A DNA stretch of 20,085 bases from JADLHS01 sp964539515 (GTDB taxonomy: Bacteria > Verrucomicrobiota > Verrucomicrobiia > Limisphaerales > JADLHS01). Position numbers and translations under genes: made by a program. Below the pieces are notes generated by a model. It made no database searches, was not told the origin of the DNA, and worked only from the letters and a program-made list of their open reading frames with translations. How positions within the stretch are numbered: position 1 is the stretch's first letter; the number at the start of each line of letters is the position of its first letter. The stretch spans positions 1 through 20,085 of the forward strand of contig CAZIJO010000099.1 in assembly GCA_964539515.1 (NCBI GenBank), written 5' to 3'. Below are positions 7,683-16,728 of the stretch, in pieces.

Positions 7683-8148
7683 TCACGAACAACGGCGCTT
7701 GGCACCCGTCGCTTTGGAGCTCATAGCCTAATGCCATTGGCCGGCCGCGTAGTCCGGAGAAGCCTGGTTCCATTTCTGGCCGGTCACGCGGCGGCGTTCC
7801 GCCCGTTTGGCGCGTCGCTCCTTGCCTTGATATGGGGTTCAGTCATGCGTGCGACCGATAGTCTCATGCTTGGCTCTGGATAACCGGAGCCGGGGGGTTG
7901 TCCTTCGGCTGGCAGTTCCAGCGTGAATAGGTTTCAACCGGGATAATCGTCCGGCCTCCGATCCATACGCGCGAGTTATTTCGATCTTGCCGCCGGAGGA
8001 GATTCAATCAAGCTGTACTTTTCCGGGTGACGGACATGGCCGAATCTGCCACGACCTCTCGCGGTGACGTGGTAGGGAGAGGTTGACGCCGTCGGCAACC
8101 GGAAACAAAATGCACTTTGAAGCGGAAGCATAGCCTGAAAGCCCATCC
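7683..8148. other. 466-bp stretch without a convincing gene
   Basis: It lies upstream of the efflux operon and presumably carries its promoter, but no clear -35/-10 pair or operator could be picked. Visible structure: a stem of 8 pairs with one G-U pair at 7878-7903, and a 7-bp inverted repeat at 8054-8060/8077-8083. On the minus strand a stop-to-stop run of 36 codons (about 7730-7840) is strongly basic (RRAKRAERRR) but has no good start. Another open run around 8008-8120 contains YHVTARG, a phrase reminiscent of REP-associated transposases. Both may be chance or relics. Confidence 0.4.
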
Positions 8149-9726
8149 ATGAATCAACCCGGGGAAGACCCAATTCAACCGCAGAAAAGCCCGGCGGTTA
8201 ATGCCCCCAAAAGGGCGCCGGCCGGCAAAAGCCGCAGCCGGGGCATCAAGCGGGTTGCCTTTCTGATCGTGCTGGCCGCCGGTGGTTGGGCCGGGTTCCG
8301 GTACTGGACTCGACCGCCCAGCGCCGAGACGGCGTACAAGACCAGTTCCGTTACCCGTGGCGAAATCACCCAATTTGTGACGGCCAACGGGACGCTGATT
8401 CCGGTCCAGTTGGTGGAGGTCGGAAGCCAGATCTCGGGGGTGATCACTGAAATCAAGGCGGACTTCAACTCGCGAGTGAAGGCGGGTGACATTGTCGCCC
8501 AGATTGATCCGGCCACCTACGAACGCGCCTTGGGCCAGGCCGAAGCCGAGCTCGCCAACGCCGATGCCGCCCAGGAATTGGCCCAATTGAATTTCGATCG
8601 GGGTGCGGATCTCCTCAAAGAGAACCTTATTCCGAAGTCGGAGTATGACCAACTCCGCGTGAACCTCACCCAGGCCAAGGCGCAGGTCAAAACCCGCCAG
8701 GCCAACGTCGAGCGGGCCAAGGTCGACCTGGACCGCACGACGATTCGCGCGCCGATTGACGGGGTTGTGATAACGCGCCGGGTCGAGGCGGGCCAAACGG
8801 TCGCCGCGACCATGAACACGCCAACGCTCTTTACCATCGCGAACGATCTCCGCCACATGCGCATCGAAGCCGCCGTTTCCGAGGCGGATGTGGGCGGGGT
8901 GGAGGAAAGCCAGAAAGTCCAGTTCACCGTTGACGCCTTTCCGGGCCGGACGTTTTCGGGCAGTGTCAAGCAGGTGCGTTACGCGGCCAGCACCAATCAA
9001 AATGTGGTGACCTACGGCGCGATTGTGGAGGTGGACAACCAGGACTTGAAGTTGCGACCGGGGATGACCGCTACGGCCAAGTTCATCACGGCGGAACGAA
9101 AGAACGTACTCAAGCTGCCGCTCGCCGCCATTCGCTTTCGGCCCCCCGCCGGAGTGACAGTTGTGGGCGATACCAACACGGCGGCGGCCAAGACGGCCGC
9201 TGGCGTCACACTCATTGAAAGCGGCCCGTTCGCGGGACTGCCGACCATGCCGTGGATGACCGAGGGTGAACGGCGGCGCCCCACCGATGCCGAACGGGAG
9301 GCCTACGTCGCGACCTTGACCCCGGAGCAAAAGCAGAAATATGAGATGACCATGGCCGAGTTCCGGGCGCGTATGGCGCAAGGTGGCGGGTTTGGCGGCT
9401 CGGGCGGACAGGGCAGCCCGGGTGCTGGTGGCGGGGGATTTGGTGGCGGACCAGGCAGTGGCCCGGGTTCGCGATCGCGACCTGAAGCCACGGCACCCAA
9501 GACCGCGACGGTGTATTTGAAAGAGCCCTCGGATGCAAATTCGCCGGGTGGACAGGTGGTGCTGCGCGCCGTTCCGGTCAAACTCGGGATCGCGGATGCC
9601 AGCAGTGTTGAAGTCCTCGAGGGATTGAGTGAGAGCAACTTGGTGGTCAGCGGCACGAGCACGGTCCCGGCGGCAACCCCACGGAATCCGCTCAATCCCT
9701 TCGGCGGCCCACCCCGGCCGCGCTGA
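8149..9726 (+). CDS. macA: MacA-like periplasmic membrane fusion protein (HlyD family)
   Basis: Periplasmic adaptor of a MacAB-type tripartite exporter, 525 residues. In order: basic cytoplasmic tail; membrane anchor at about 35-53; first half-lipoyl and barrel part (GSQISGVITEIKADFNSRVKAG, residues 92-112); alpha-hairpin at about 122-195; second lipoyl half (TTIRAPIDGVVITRRVEAGQTV); barrel and membrane-proximal domains to about 335. The C-terminal part is unusual: residues 365-440 hold a charged helix with LTPEQKQKYEMTMAEFRARM and a Gly-rich run (411-440). The protein then returns to the membrane-proximal domain (VVLRAVPVKLGIADASSVEVLEGL). It is first of three genes, 19 bp before the ATPase. 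No TolC-like gene is in the window. The symbol reflects family similarity, not proven substrate. Confidence 0.9.
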   Translation: MNQPGEDPIQPQKSPAVNAPKRAPAGKSRSRGIKRVAFLIVLAAGGWAGFRYWTRPPSAETAYKTSSVTRGEITQFVTANGTLIPVQLVEVGSQISGVITEIKADFNSRVKAGDIVAQIDPATYERALGQAEAELANADAAQELAQLNFDRGADLLKENLIPKSEYDQLRVNLTQAKAQVKTRQANVERAKVDLDRTTIRAPIDGVVITRRVEAGQTVAATMNTPTLFTIANDLRHMRIEAAVSEADVGGVEESQKVQFTVDAFPGRTFSGSVKQVRYAASTNQNVVTYGAIVEVDNQDLKLRPGMTATAKFITAERKNVLKLPLAAIRFRPPAGVTVVGDTNTAAAKTAAGVTLIESGPFAGLPTMPWMTEGERRRPTDAEREAYVATLTPEQKQKYEMTMAEFRARMAQGGGFGGSGGQGSPGAGGGGFGGGPGSGPGSRSRPEATAPKTATVYLKEPSDANSPGGQVVLRAVPVKLGIADASSVEVLEGLSESNLVVSGTSTVPAATPRNPLNPFGGPPRPR

Positions 9727-9745
9727 GGCGCTTGATTGGCCTGCC

Positions 9746-10504
9746 ATGGAGCCCATTATCAAGCTGGTGGATTTTCGGCGCACGTATCGGAACGGCGCGT
9801 TGGAGGTGCATGCCGTTCGCGGCGTCACCCTCGATATTCTGCCCGGGGAATTTGTCGCCGTGATGGGCGCAAGCGGTTCGGGCAAGTCCACCTTGATGAA
9901 CACGATCGGCTGCCTCGACCGGCCGACCAGCGGCCGCTATGAACTCGACGGGGTTGCCATCGGCGAACTGGACCGGGACGAACTCGCGGATTTGCGAAAT
10001 TCGAAACTGGGATTTGTGTTCCAGGGATTCAACCTGCTCCCCCGCACTTCGGCGTTGGAGAATGTCGAACTCCCTTTGCTGTATTGCCGTCCCCCCATGC
10101 CGGCGCGGGAACAAGCGGAGCGCGCTTTGAGGGCGCTGGAGATGGTGGGCTTGGCCGACCGGGCCGATCATTATCCCAACCAACTCTCGGGCGGTCAGCA
10201 ACAGCGCGTCGCCATCGCTCGCGCCCTCGTCAATGAACCCCGCGTGCTCCTGGCGGATGAACCCACCGGCAACCTCGATACCCGCACGAGCATCGAAGTC
10301 ATGGGCGTGTTTCAGTCGCTCAACGACCAGGGCATCACCATCGTCATGGTCACCCACGAGTTGGATATCGCCAATTTTTCCAGGCGTAAAGTGGTGATGC
10401 GGGATGGTCTTGTCCGCACGGATGAGCCGGTTTTGAATCGCCTCCACGCCCCGACGGCCCTGGCGCGACTCGATGAAGAACAACGGGCCGGGCATCTGGT
10501 TTAG
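9746..10504 (+). CDS. MacB-type ABC transporter ATP-binding protein
   Basis: A 252-residue nucleotide-binding subunit of the LolD/MacB class that powers the neighbouring permease. Walker A GASGSGKST at 41-49, Q-loop Gln93 (FQGFNLL), signature LSGGQ at 147-151, Walker B LLADE with Asp171 and Glu172, and H-loop His204 (VTHE) are all intact. ATG 9746 is 19 bp after the fusion-protein stop and starts directly at the conserved beta-strand (MEPIIKLVDFRRTY). The upstream extension of this frame overlaps the fusion gene and is not needed. Only 3 bp separate it from the permease, so the two are almost certainly co-translated. In E. coli MacB the ATPase and permease are one chain; here they are split. 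Confidence 0.95.
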   Translation: MEPIIKLVDFRRTYRNGALEVHAVRGVTLDILPGEFVAVMGASGSGKSTLMNTIGCLDRPTSGRYELDGVAIGELDRDELADLRNSKLGFVFQGFNLLPRTSALENVELPLLYCRPPMPAREQAERALRALEMVGLADRADHYPNQLSGGQQQRVAIARALVNEPRVLLADEPTGNLDTRTSIEVMGVFQSLNDQGITIVMVTHELDIANFSRRKVVMRDGLVRTDEPVLNRLHAPTALARLDEEQRAGHLV

Positions 10505-10507
10505 CCT

Positions 10508-11722
10508 ATGTTTGCGATTTTCAAAACTGCCCTGCGGGCGATTCGCCGCAACATCATGCGCTCCTTTCTCACCATGCTTGGGATCATCGTGGGCATCGCC
10601 GCGGTGATTGTCGGGGTGAGCATGGGCACCGGCGCGAAGGCGGAGGTGGAACGTCAGATTGCGAGCATGGGCAACAATCTGGTGATCATCTTTTCCGGCA
10701 ACATGTCGCGCGGTGGCGTCCGGGGCGGGTTCGGCATGCAACCCAACCTCACGGAGCGCGACTACGACACGCTGCGGCGCGAAGTGACGGGCCTGTCTGG
10801 CATCAGCCCCGAGGTGCGGGCCACGGTGCAGGTCGTGGCCGGCAATCAGAACTCCTCGGTCGGCGTTTGGGGCGTCAGCGCGGACTTCGCGGAAATCCGG
10901 TCGTGGAAATTTCAATCGGGCGAAAACTTCACCGAAACCGACGTGCGCAACGCCGCCAAGGTGTGCCTGATGGGCAAGACCACCGCGGCGAGCCTTTTCG
11001 GAGAGGGTATTGACCCGGTTGGGCAGACGGTCAGCATCAAAAACTTCCCGGTCACCGTGGTGGGCTGGCTGGCGTCGAAAGGGGCAAACACCTTCGGCCA
11101 GGATCAGGACGACATCATCATCATGCCGTACACCAGCGTCATGAAACGGCTGTCCGGCGATACCAAGTTTCGGGCGTTCAGCGCGGCGGCGACAGGGCCT
11201 GATGTGATGACCGAAGTCACCAATCAACTGGCCGCCATCCTCCGCCAAAACCACCAGATTACGCCGGACAAGGAGGATGATTTCTCCATTCGCAGCCAGC
11301 AGGAGATGAGTGACTTCTTCAATGCCAACAACCGGGTCATGACGGTCCTCATCAGCGCGTTCGCCGGCATTTCCCTCGTGGTGGGCGGCATCGGCATCAT
11401 GAACATCATGCTCGTCAGCGTCACCGAGCGCACCCGCGAAATCGGCATCCGCCTGGCCGTGGGCGCTCGCGCCCAGGATGTGCTCCGCCAGTTTCTGATC
11501 GAAGCCGTGCTCCTCAGCGTCGTTGGCGGCGCCCTCGGAATTCTTGCGGGTTACTGGCTGGCGCCCTTGCTCACCAAGTTCGCCGGATTCCCGACCTTGA
11601 TCTCCACCGAGTCCGTGCTGCTGGCTTTCTCGGTCAGCGCCCTCATTGGCGTGGTCTTCGGATTTTTTCCGGCCCTCAAGGCCGCCAACCTGGATCCGAT
11701 CGACGCGCTGCGATATGAATGA
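10508..11722 (+). CDS. MacB-type ABC transporter permease (FtsX-like)
   Basis: A 404-residue inner-membrane subunit with the MacB/FtsX layout: first membrane helix at about 19-40 (TMLGIIVGIAAVIVGVSMG), a large periplasmic domain (about 45-275), then three helices at about 278-303, 332-356 and 368-392. The conserved cytoplasmic motif ERTREIGIRLAVGAR follows the second helix, and the chain ends in the typical PIDALRYE. With the fusion protein and ATPase upstream it forms a mechanotransmission-type exporter that acts on periplasmic substrates. The substrate cannot be told; macrolides, lipopeptides and lipoproteins are all known for the family. It is convergent with the DUF1501 gene, 35 bp away. 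Confidence 0.95.
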   Translation: MFAIFKTALRAIRRNIMRSFLTMLGIIVGIAAVIVGVSMGTGAKAEVERQIASMGNNLVIIFSGNMSRGGVRGGFGMQPNLTERDYDTLRREVTGLSGISPEVRATVQVVAGNQNSSVGVWGVSADFAEIRSWKFQSGENFTETDVRNAAKVCLMGKTTAASLFGEGIDPVGQTVSIKNFPVTVVGWLASKGANTFGQDQDDIIIMPYTSVMKRLSGDTKFRAFSAAATGPDVMTEVTNQLAAILRQNHQITPDKEDDFSIRSQQEMSDFFNANNRVMTVLISAFAGISLVVGGIGIMNIMLVSVTERTREIGIRLAVGARAQDVLRQFLIEAVLLSVVGGALGILAGYWLAPLLTKFAGFPTLISTESVLLAFSVSALIGVVFGFFPALKAANLDPIDALRYE

Positions 11723-11741
11723 TCGGTCCCGCGAAACCGCA

Positions 11742-11755
11742 CGGCCAGGGGGCCG
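11742..11755. terminator. Short GC hairpin between convergent genes (weak terminator candidate)
   Basis: CGGCC-AGGG-GGCCG forms a 5-bp stem in the 35-bp gap between the permease stop (11722) and the convergent DUF1501 stop (11758). Its position suits a shared bidirectional terminator. The stem is short and there is no T-run on either side, so intrinsic termination is unproven. Confidence 0.3.
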
Positions 11756-11757
11756 AA

Positions 11758-13230
11758 TTACGCCAGTAAAGCCTGCACCACTTTGCCATGCACGTCGGTG
11801 AGCCGGAAGCGCCGGCCTTGGGAAAAATACGTCAGCCGTTCATGGTCCACGCCCAGCAGATGCAGTAGGGTTGCCTGGAAATCATGAACGTGAACCCCGT
11901 CCTTCGTCACGCTGTAGCCGAAGTCGTCGGTTTCGCCGTGAACCATCCCGCCCTTCACCCCGCCCCCCGCCAGCCACATCGAAAAGCAGCGCGGATGATG
12001 GTCGCGCCCGTAATTGTCGGCGGCCAGTTTGCCCTGCGAGTAACTCGTGCGCCCAAATTCGCCGCCCCAAACGACCAGGGTGTCGTCGAGCATGCCGCGT
12101 TGTTTTAGATCGGTGATGAGCGCGGCGCTGGCCTGGTCGGTTTCTTTGCATTGCACCGCGATTCCCTTCGGTAAACCGCCGTGCTGGTCCCAGCCCTGAT
12201 GATAAAGCTGGATGAACTTTACTCCGTTTTCGGCCAACCGCCGCGCCAGCAGGCAGTTCGCGGCGAAGGTTCCCGGCTTGCGCGAATCCGGCCCGTAGAG
12301 CTCAAACGTTTCCGGCTTTTCCGCCGACAAATCCATCACGCCCGGCACGCTGCTTTGCATCCGGTACGCCATCTCGTATTGCCCAATGCGCGCATCGATC
12401 TCCGTGTCCCCGAGTTTTTCGGCCGCATGGGCGTGCAGTTCCTTCAGGCGGTCGAGCATCAGCCGGCGGCTGGCGGGCGCAATGCCATCGAGGTTGTTGA
12501 GATAGAGCACCGGTTCGTTGCCGGAGCGGAATTGCACGCCTTGGTATTGCGACGGCAGAAAGCCGCTGCCCCAGAGCCGGGCGTAAAGGGGTTGATCCAC
12601 CTTGCCCGGCGTGATCAGCACCACGAACGACGGAAGATTCTCGTTGTCGCTGCCCAGGCCGTAATGCACCCAGGAACCAATGCAGGGCCGCCCGGATATC
12701 TGGGAGCCGGTTTGCAAAAAGGTGATCGCCGGATCGTGGTTAATGGCTTCGGTGTAAAGCGAGCGAACCACACACAACTCGTCCGCGACCTTCGCCGTGT
12801 GGGGCAGGAGTTCGCTCACCCAGGTCCCATTCCGGCCATGCTGGCTGAATTTGCAAAATGAACCCGCCAACGGCAGGGACGCTTGATTTCCCGACATGCC
12901 GGTCAATCGTTGGCCCATCCGCACCGAATCGGGCAGTTGCTCGCCGTGGCGTTGATTGAGCAATGGTTTGTAATCGAACGTTTCCAGCTGGGAAGGCCCG
13001 CCGGCCATGAACAAATAAATCACCCGCTTGGCCTTTGCCGGGAAATGCAGTTGCCCGTCGAGAATCCCACGATCGGCCTCCGTCGTTGCTCCCGGCAGGT
13101 GGACAGGCTTCATCAACTGGGCGAGCGCGAGCCCGCCCAACCCCAGGCCGAAGCGGTTCAGGAACCGGCGCCGCGAAAGTCCCGCGGCGGGCAACGGACC
13201 GGTGCAAATATTGTTCATCGTCGCGGACAT
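11758..13230 (-). CDS. DUF1501 protein, Tat-exported
   Basis: A 490-residue protein with a twin-arginine signal (SRRRFLNR at 19-26, then a Gly/Leu-rich core), so it acts outside the cytoplasm. DUF1501 has an alkaline-phosphatase/sulfatase-like fold of unknown reaction. Characteristic segments are visible: FMAGGPSQLETFDYKP, HHPRCFSMWLAGGGVKGG, WGGEFGRTSYSQG, and a C-terminal LLHLLGVDHERLTYFSQGRRFRLTDVHG. It follows the DUF1549/DUF1553 protein with a single base between TAA and ATG, and GGTGAG lies 6 nt before the ATG, so the pair is coupled. Pairing of these two families is a hallmark of Planctomycetes and Verrucomicrobia and is often linked to polysaccharide or sulfated glycan use, though the role is unproven. 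Confidence 0.93.
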   Translation of the reverse strand: MSATMNNICTGPLPAAGLSRRRFLNRFGLGLGGLALAQLMKPVHLPGATTEADRGILDGQLHFPAKAKRVIYLFMAGGPSQLETFDYKPLLNQRHGEQLPDSVRMGQRLTGMSGNQASLPLAGSFCKFSQHGRNGTWVSELLPHTAKVADELCVVRSLYTEAINHDPAITFLQTGSQISGRPCIGSWVHYGLGSDNENLPSFVVLITPGKVDQPLYARLWGSGFLPSQYQGVQFRSGNEPVLYLNNLDGIAPASRRLMLDRLKELHAHAAEKLGDTEIDARIGQYEMAYRMQSSVPGVMDLSAEKPETFELYGPDSRKPGTFAANCLLARRLAENGVKFIQLYHQGWDQHGGLPKGIAVQCKETDQASAALITDLKQRGMLDDTLVVWGGEFGRTSYSQGKLAADNYGRDHHPRCFSMWLAGGGVKGGMVHGETDDFGYSVTKDGVHVHDFQATLLHLLGVDHERLTYFSQGRRFRLTDVHGKVVQALLA

Positions 13231-13231
13231 G

Positions 13232-16200
13232 TTATCTCACCATGATAAACTCATCGAAGTTTATGATCGCACTTACCAGCATCGTCGTGGCGGCGAAATC
13301 CGCGCGCGGCAGGTTTTCGTCCCATTTTGATTCGCCGGTTGCCACCAACTTGTTCGCGGCGTCGGCTTCCTTCGCGTAGAAACTTTTCTGTTCGTCGAAC
13401 AATTGTCGCAGCACGGCGGTTTCCTTTTCGTCTGGCATCCGTCCGGTCAGCGCCCGGAAGGCTTCGCGCGTCCGGGCATCGACATCCGTCGGGTGGGCTT
13501 TGAGCAGCCGTTCGCCCAGCACCCGGGCGGCTTCCATGAATTGCGGATCGTTCATCAGGACCAGCGCCTGCAACGGCGTCGTTGTGATCTCGCGTTTGGC
13601 GGTGCAAACCTCGCGGGTGAGCGCGTCGAACGTCAGCATCGAAGGCGGCGGGGCGGTTCGGCGCCAAAAGGTGTAGAGGCTGCGGCGGTATAATTTATCC
13701 CCGTGATCCTGCGAATAGGATTTGCCCGTGCCGGACGCTTCCCAGAGCCCGGCGGGTTGATACGGCTTCACGCTCGGCCCGCCGAGCGTGCGATTCAACA
13801 GTCCGCTGGCGGCCAGGGCGCTGTCCCGGATTTGCTCGGCCGGCAATCGTTGCTTCGGCCCACGTGCCAGCAGAAGATTGTCCGGATCGCGGGCGGCCAG
13901 CTCGCGGGAAGCCGTGGAGGATTGCCGATACGCGGACGAGTTCACCATGAGCCGGTGCAGGGCTTTCACATCCCACCGGTTCTCCATGAACCAGCCGGCA
14001 AGCCAGTCGAGCAATTCGGGATGCGTCGGCAATTTGCCCTGGCTGCCGAAATCGTCCAGGGTGGCGACGATCCCGCGGCCGAAGTGCATTTTCCAGATGC
14101 GATTCACCGCGACCCGTGCCGTGAGTGGATTCTGGCGGTCAACCAGCCATTGCGCCAGACCCAGCCGGTTGCGGGGAGCGTTCGCGGGAAACACCCCGAT
14201 GCTGGCCGGCGTTTCACGCTTCACGGGATCGCCGGGGGCGTCGTAAGCCCCGCGCTTCAGGACGAAGGTCGGTCGCGCCTCCGGCAATTCCTGCATCGTC
14301 ATGATTTCGGGAATGTCGTTGATGAGTGCGTTCTCTTGCGCGCGGAGTTGCTGCAATTCCGCTATTGCCGCGCGATAAGGTTCATACTGGCGGGCGAGAA
14401 AATACTCGAACAACGTTTTCTCCTCGCCCCGCTCCTTTCCCTCGGCGAGCGGGGGAATCGTTCGCCGGTTGTTCTGAATTTCGGAAGGCTCGCTCTGCTT
14501 GGTGGCATTCGCGGAAGGCGTGCTGACCGCCTGCTGTTCCTTCTCCGCCGGGGGGCGGGTCCGGGTGAGCGGTTCGTCTGGTGCGGCAATCAACCTCACC
14601 TCCGGCGCCGTCAGGCAGACATCAAACACCTGCAAGTCATCGATCATCCCCTGCTTGAAACCGTTGTCGCGAAAACGAGCGGCGAGCGCGAGCTGAATGC
14701 CGCCCACATCCCCGTCGCCCCAGGCGGCACGATGGGTGATGTCCTTGTACAAGTTGTCGCGCACAACCTCGGTTTCGAGGGGCGCGCCATTGCGATAAAG
14801 ACGGATGCCCGCCGCGCGGCTCGAGCCGTCGTAGGTCACGACCACCTGCGACCACTCGTTGGTGGGCAAAGGCTGTTTCGCTCGCACCGCAATCGCGTTG
14901 CCCGGCCAGAAATGGATCAATCCGAAAAACGGCTGGCCATGATCGAGCACCAGTTCGTAGCCACGGCTGCCCGAGTCCGTCCAGGCGCGCGAATGGTGCA
15001 GCACCACGGCGCGATCCTGCCGTTCAGTGGGCTTGAGCCAGAGGCTGAATGAGAACGGATTGGTTCGCGTGAAATGAGCGACGTCTTTGCAAACGACCTG
15101 ATTATCGCCGCTGAATTGCAGGGCACGATTCGTCGGCGCTCCATTTCCCGGGGCCGCCACCAAGGTCGGACCGTCGTCCAACCGCGCCACGTTGGTCGAA
15201 AGGCTGTCCGGGGTCGTGTTGCTGACCACCATGTCGAACGCAAACCGGGCGACCGGCTGCGGCGGAGGGATTGTCCTATCGGTCCGGACCCAGTTCGCAA
15301 ACGCTTCCTTGGCGGCGCGGGAGATTTGCGCCAGCCCAACCTCGGACTGGCTGATCCGGGCCTGAAGTTCGGCATGTTCCTTTTCCTTCGCCTCCGGCCA
15401 CAGCAGCAGCGTGGGGGTGGGCGTGGCCCGGGTGAAGTGCGAGTAAAGCCCGGACTCGTCAATGTTGTTGAAGAAAGCAATGAGGGAATAGAAATCCCGC
15501 TGCTTGATTGGATCATATTTATGGTCGTGACAACGCGCGCAGCTGAGCGTGAGGCCGAGCATGGCCGTGCCGACGGTGATCAGGCGGTCCGCGACATATT
15601 CCGCCCGAAATTCTTCCTCGATGCTGCCGCCCTCGTTCGTCTGGCGATGGAGGCGATTAAACGCGGTGGCGAGGCGCTGATCGCGCGTGGCGTTGGGGAG
15701 CAGATCGCCCGCAAGTTGCCAGACCAGGAAATCGTCGTAGGGCAGATTGTCATTAAACGCCCGGATCACCCAATCGCGCCACGGCGACAGGTCGCGTTCC
15801 ACATCGGCCTGGTAGCCGTAGGTGTCGGCGTAACGCGCCAGATCAAGCCAGTCCATGGCCATGCGCTCCCCGTACGCCGGTGAACTTAAATAGCGCTCAA
15901 CCGCGCGCTCGTAGGCCTGCGGCGACCGGTCCGCGAGGAACGAATCCAGTTCCCCGGGCGTCGGGGGCAGTCCCGTAAGGTCCAAGGCCAGCCGGCGGAG
16001 CAAGGTTTCCCGGGCGGCTTCCGGCGCCGGCGAAAGTTTTTCGGCTTCCAGACGGGTGAGAATGAAAGCATCAATCGGATTGCGCACCCACTTGGCCGCG
16101 CGTGGCGTCGGCGGCGATATCTTTTCGACGGGAACGAGCGACCAGTGTGCCTTGAAATCCGCGCCTTCGGCGACCCAGCGCTGGAGCAGTGCTTTTTCGG

Positions 16201-16573
16201 TGGCGGAAAGCTTCAGCTTTGAATCCGCCGGCGGCATCACATCGTCCTCATCGGTGGTCAGGATGCGCCGCACCAACTCGCTCCGGTTGGTATCACCCGG
16301 CCGGACCACGAAGAAGCCATCCTCCAGCTCCTGGAAAATGCCCTCGCGCGTGTCGAGCCGGAGCTTCTTTTTGCGCGCTTTGTCATCCGGTCCGTGACAG
16401 GTGTAGCAACGATCGGAGAGCAGCGGCCGGATCTGCGAATTGAAATCCACCCGCCCGGGCTCGGCCGCCGTTGCCGTCAGCCCCAGCAGGGTGAACACCA
16501 GCACCCGACCACCCCATCGCTGCCGGCGTCGGGAACCTCGGTGCGCACAGAATTGACTCGCAAATGGCTGCAT
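13232..16573 (-). CDS. Planctomycete-type cytochrome c protein: PSCyt1-DUF1549-LamG-DUF1553
   Basis: A secreted 1113-residue multidomain protein. Domains in order: signal peptide (basic start, VLVFTLLGLTATAA, cut near residue 37); PSCyt1 heme c site CYTCH at 56-60 with following GPDDKARKKKLRLD; DUF1549 at about 150-380 with a second CARCH site at 345-349; a LamG/concanavalin-like domain at about 430-650 (FSFSLWLKPTERQDRAVVLH ... MIDDLQVFDVCLT); a charged linker; and DUF1553 at about 790-1090 (NRIWKMHFGRGIVATLDDFG, QALVLMNDPQFMEAARVLGE). Likely function is extracytoplasmic electron transfer tied to glycan processing, with LamG as a possible binding module; this is inference. ATG 16573 is chosen over the upstream in-frame start at 16621 because it gives a sensible signal peptide. 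Confidence 0.93.
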   Translation of the reverse strand: MQPFASQFCAHRGSRRRQRWGGRVLVFTLLGLTATAAEPGRVDFNSQIRPLLSDRCYTCHGPDDKARKKKLRLDTREGIFQELEDGFFVVRPGDTNRSELVRRILTTDEDDVMPPADSKLKLSATEKALLQRWVAEGADFKAHWSLVPVEKISPPTPRAAKWVRNPIDAFILTRLEAEKLSPAPEAARETLLRRLALDLTGLPPTPGELDSFLADRSPQAYERAVERYLSSPAYGERMAMDWLDLARYADTYGYQADVERDLSPWRDWVIRAFNDNLPYDDFLVWQLAGDLLPNATRDQRLATAFNRLHRQTNEGGSIEEEFRAEYVADRLITVGTAMLGLTLSCARCHDHKYDPIKQRDFYSLIAFFNNIDESGLYSHFTRATPTPTLLLWPEAKEKEHAELQARISQSEVGLAQISRAAKEAFANWVRTDRTIPPPQPVARFAFDMVVSNTTPDSLSTNVARLDDGPTLVAAPGNGAPTNRALQFSGDNQVVCKDVAHFTRTNPFSFSLWLKPTERQDRAVVLHHSRAWTDSGSRGYELVLDHGQPFFGLIHFWPGNAIAVRAKQPLPTNEWSQVVVTYDGSSRAAGIRLYRNGAPLETEVVRDNLYKDITHRAAWGDGDVGGIQLALAARFRDNGFKQGMIDDLQVFDVCLTAPEVRLIAAPDEPLTRTRPPAEKEQQAVSTPSANATKQSEPSEIQNNRRTIPPLAEGKERGEEKTLFEYFLARQYEPYRAAIAELQQLRAQENALINDIPEIMTMQELPEARPTFVLKRGAYDAPGDPVKRETPASIGVFPANAPRNRLGLAQWLVDRQNPLTARVAVNRIWKMHFGRGIVATLDDFGSQGKLPTHPELLDWLAGWFMENRWDVKALHRLMVNSSAYRQSSTASRELAARDPDNLLLARGPKQRLPAEQIRDSALAASGLLNRTLGGPSVKPYQPAGLWEASGTGKSYSQDHGDKLYRRSLYTFWRRTAPPPSMLTFDALTREVCTAKREITTTPLQALVLMNDPQFMEAARVLGERLLKAHPTDVDARTREAFRALTGRMPDEKETAVLRQLFDEQKSFYAKEADAANKLVATGESKWDENLPRADFAATTMLVSAIINFDEFIMVR
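14427..14454. repeat. 8-bp-stem palindrome in the linker of the DUF1549/DUF1553 gene
   Basis: CCCCGCTC (14427-14434) and GAGCGGGG (14447-14454) pair perfectly around a 12-nt loop. On the coding strand the region encodes IPPLAEGKERGEEK, in a low-complexity charged linker between LamG and DUF1553. The phrase resembles PLAEG/ERGE-type peptides that arise where dispersed GC palindromes lie in genes of this group. The stem is short enough that chance is a real possibility. Confidence 0.4.
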
Positions 16574-16728
16574 GGAAAATGCAGTTTCAGCTTGCCACCG
16601 CCCTCTGCAAATTGCACGCACGAATTGGCCTGGGTCGGGCGCAAAACCACAATTCCGTTTGCCATCCCGTTGAACATGAACAAGACTCGCAACGTCAAAG
16701 CTGTTTTCGTAGCATCAAATCCATGGTC
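16574..16728. promoter_or_regulatory. Divergent promoter region between the cytochrome and PQQ-like genes
   Basis: The 155 bp between two divergent secreted-protein genes must contain promoters for both directions if they are transcribed independently. No confident -35/-10 pair or operator palindrome was found. A 18-codon ORF (MNKTRNVKAVFVAS..., 16676-16732) ends in a TGA overlapping the PQQ-gene ATG at 16729 (ATGA). It could be a leader or chance. Confidence 0.3.

Noticed and set aside
7878..7903. Hairpin in the gene-free stretch as an intrinsic terminator for the NIPSNAP gene
   Set aside because: It lies about 195 bp past the stop codon, has only 8 pairs with one wobble, and is not followed by a T-run.
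8008..9903. 631-codon open frame on the minus strand opposite the fusion-protein gene
   Set aside because: No family motifs, and it lies antisense to a clear HlyD-family gene. Long antisense frames are expected in GC-rich coding DNA.
9692..11254. 520-codon minus-strand open frame opposite the ABC ATPase and permease genes
   Set aside because: Rich in His/Arg/Gly with no recognisable domain; the opposite strand carries complete Walker and signature motifs.
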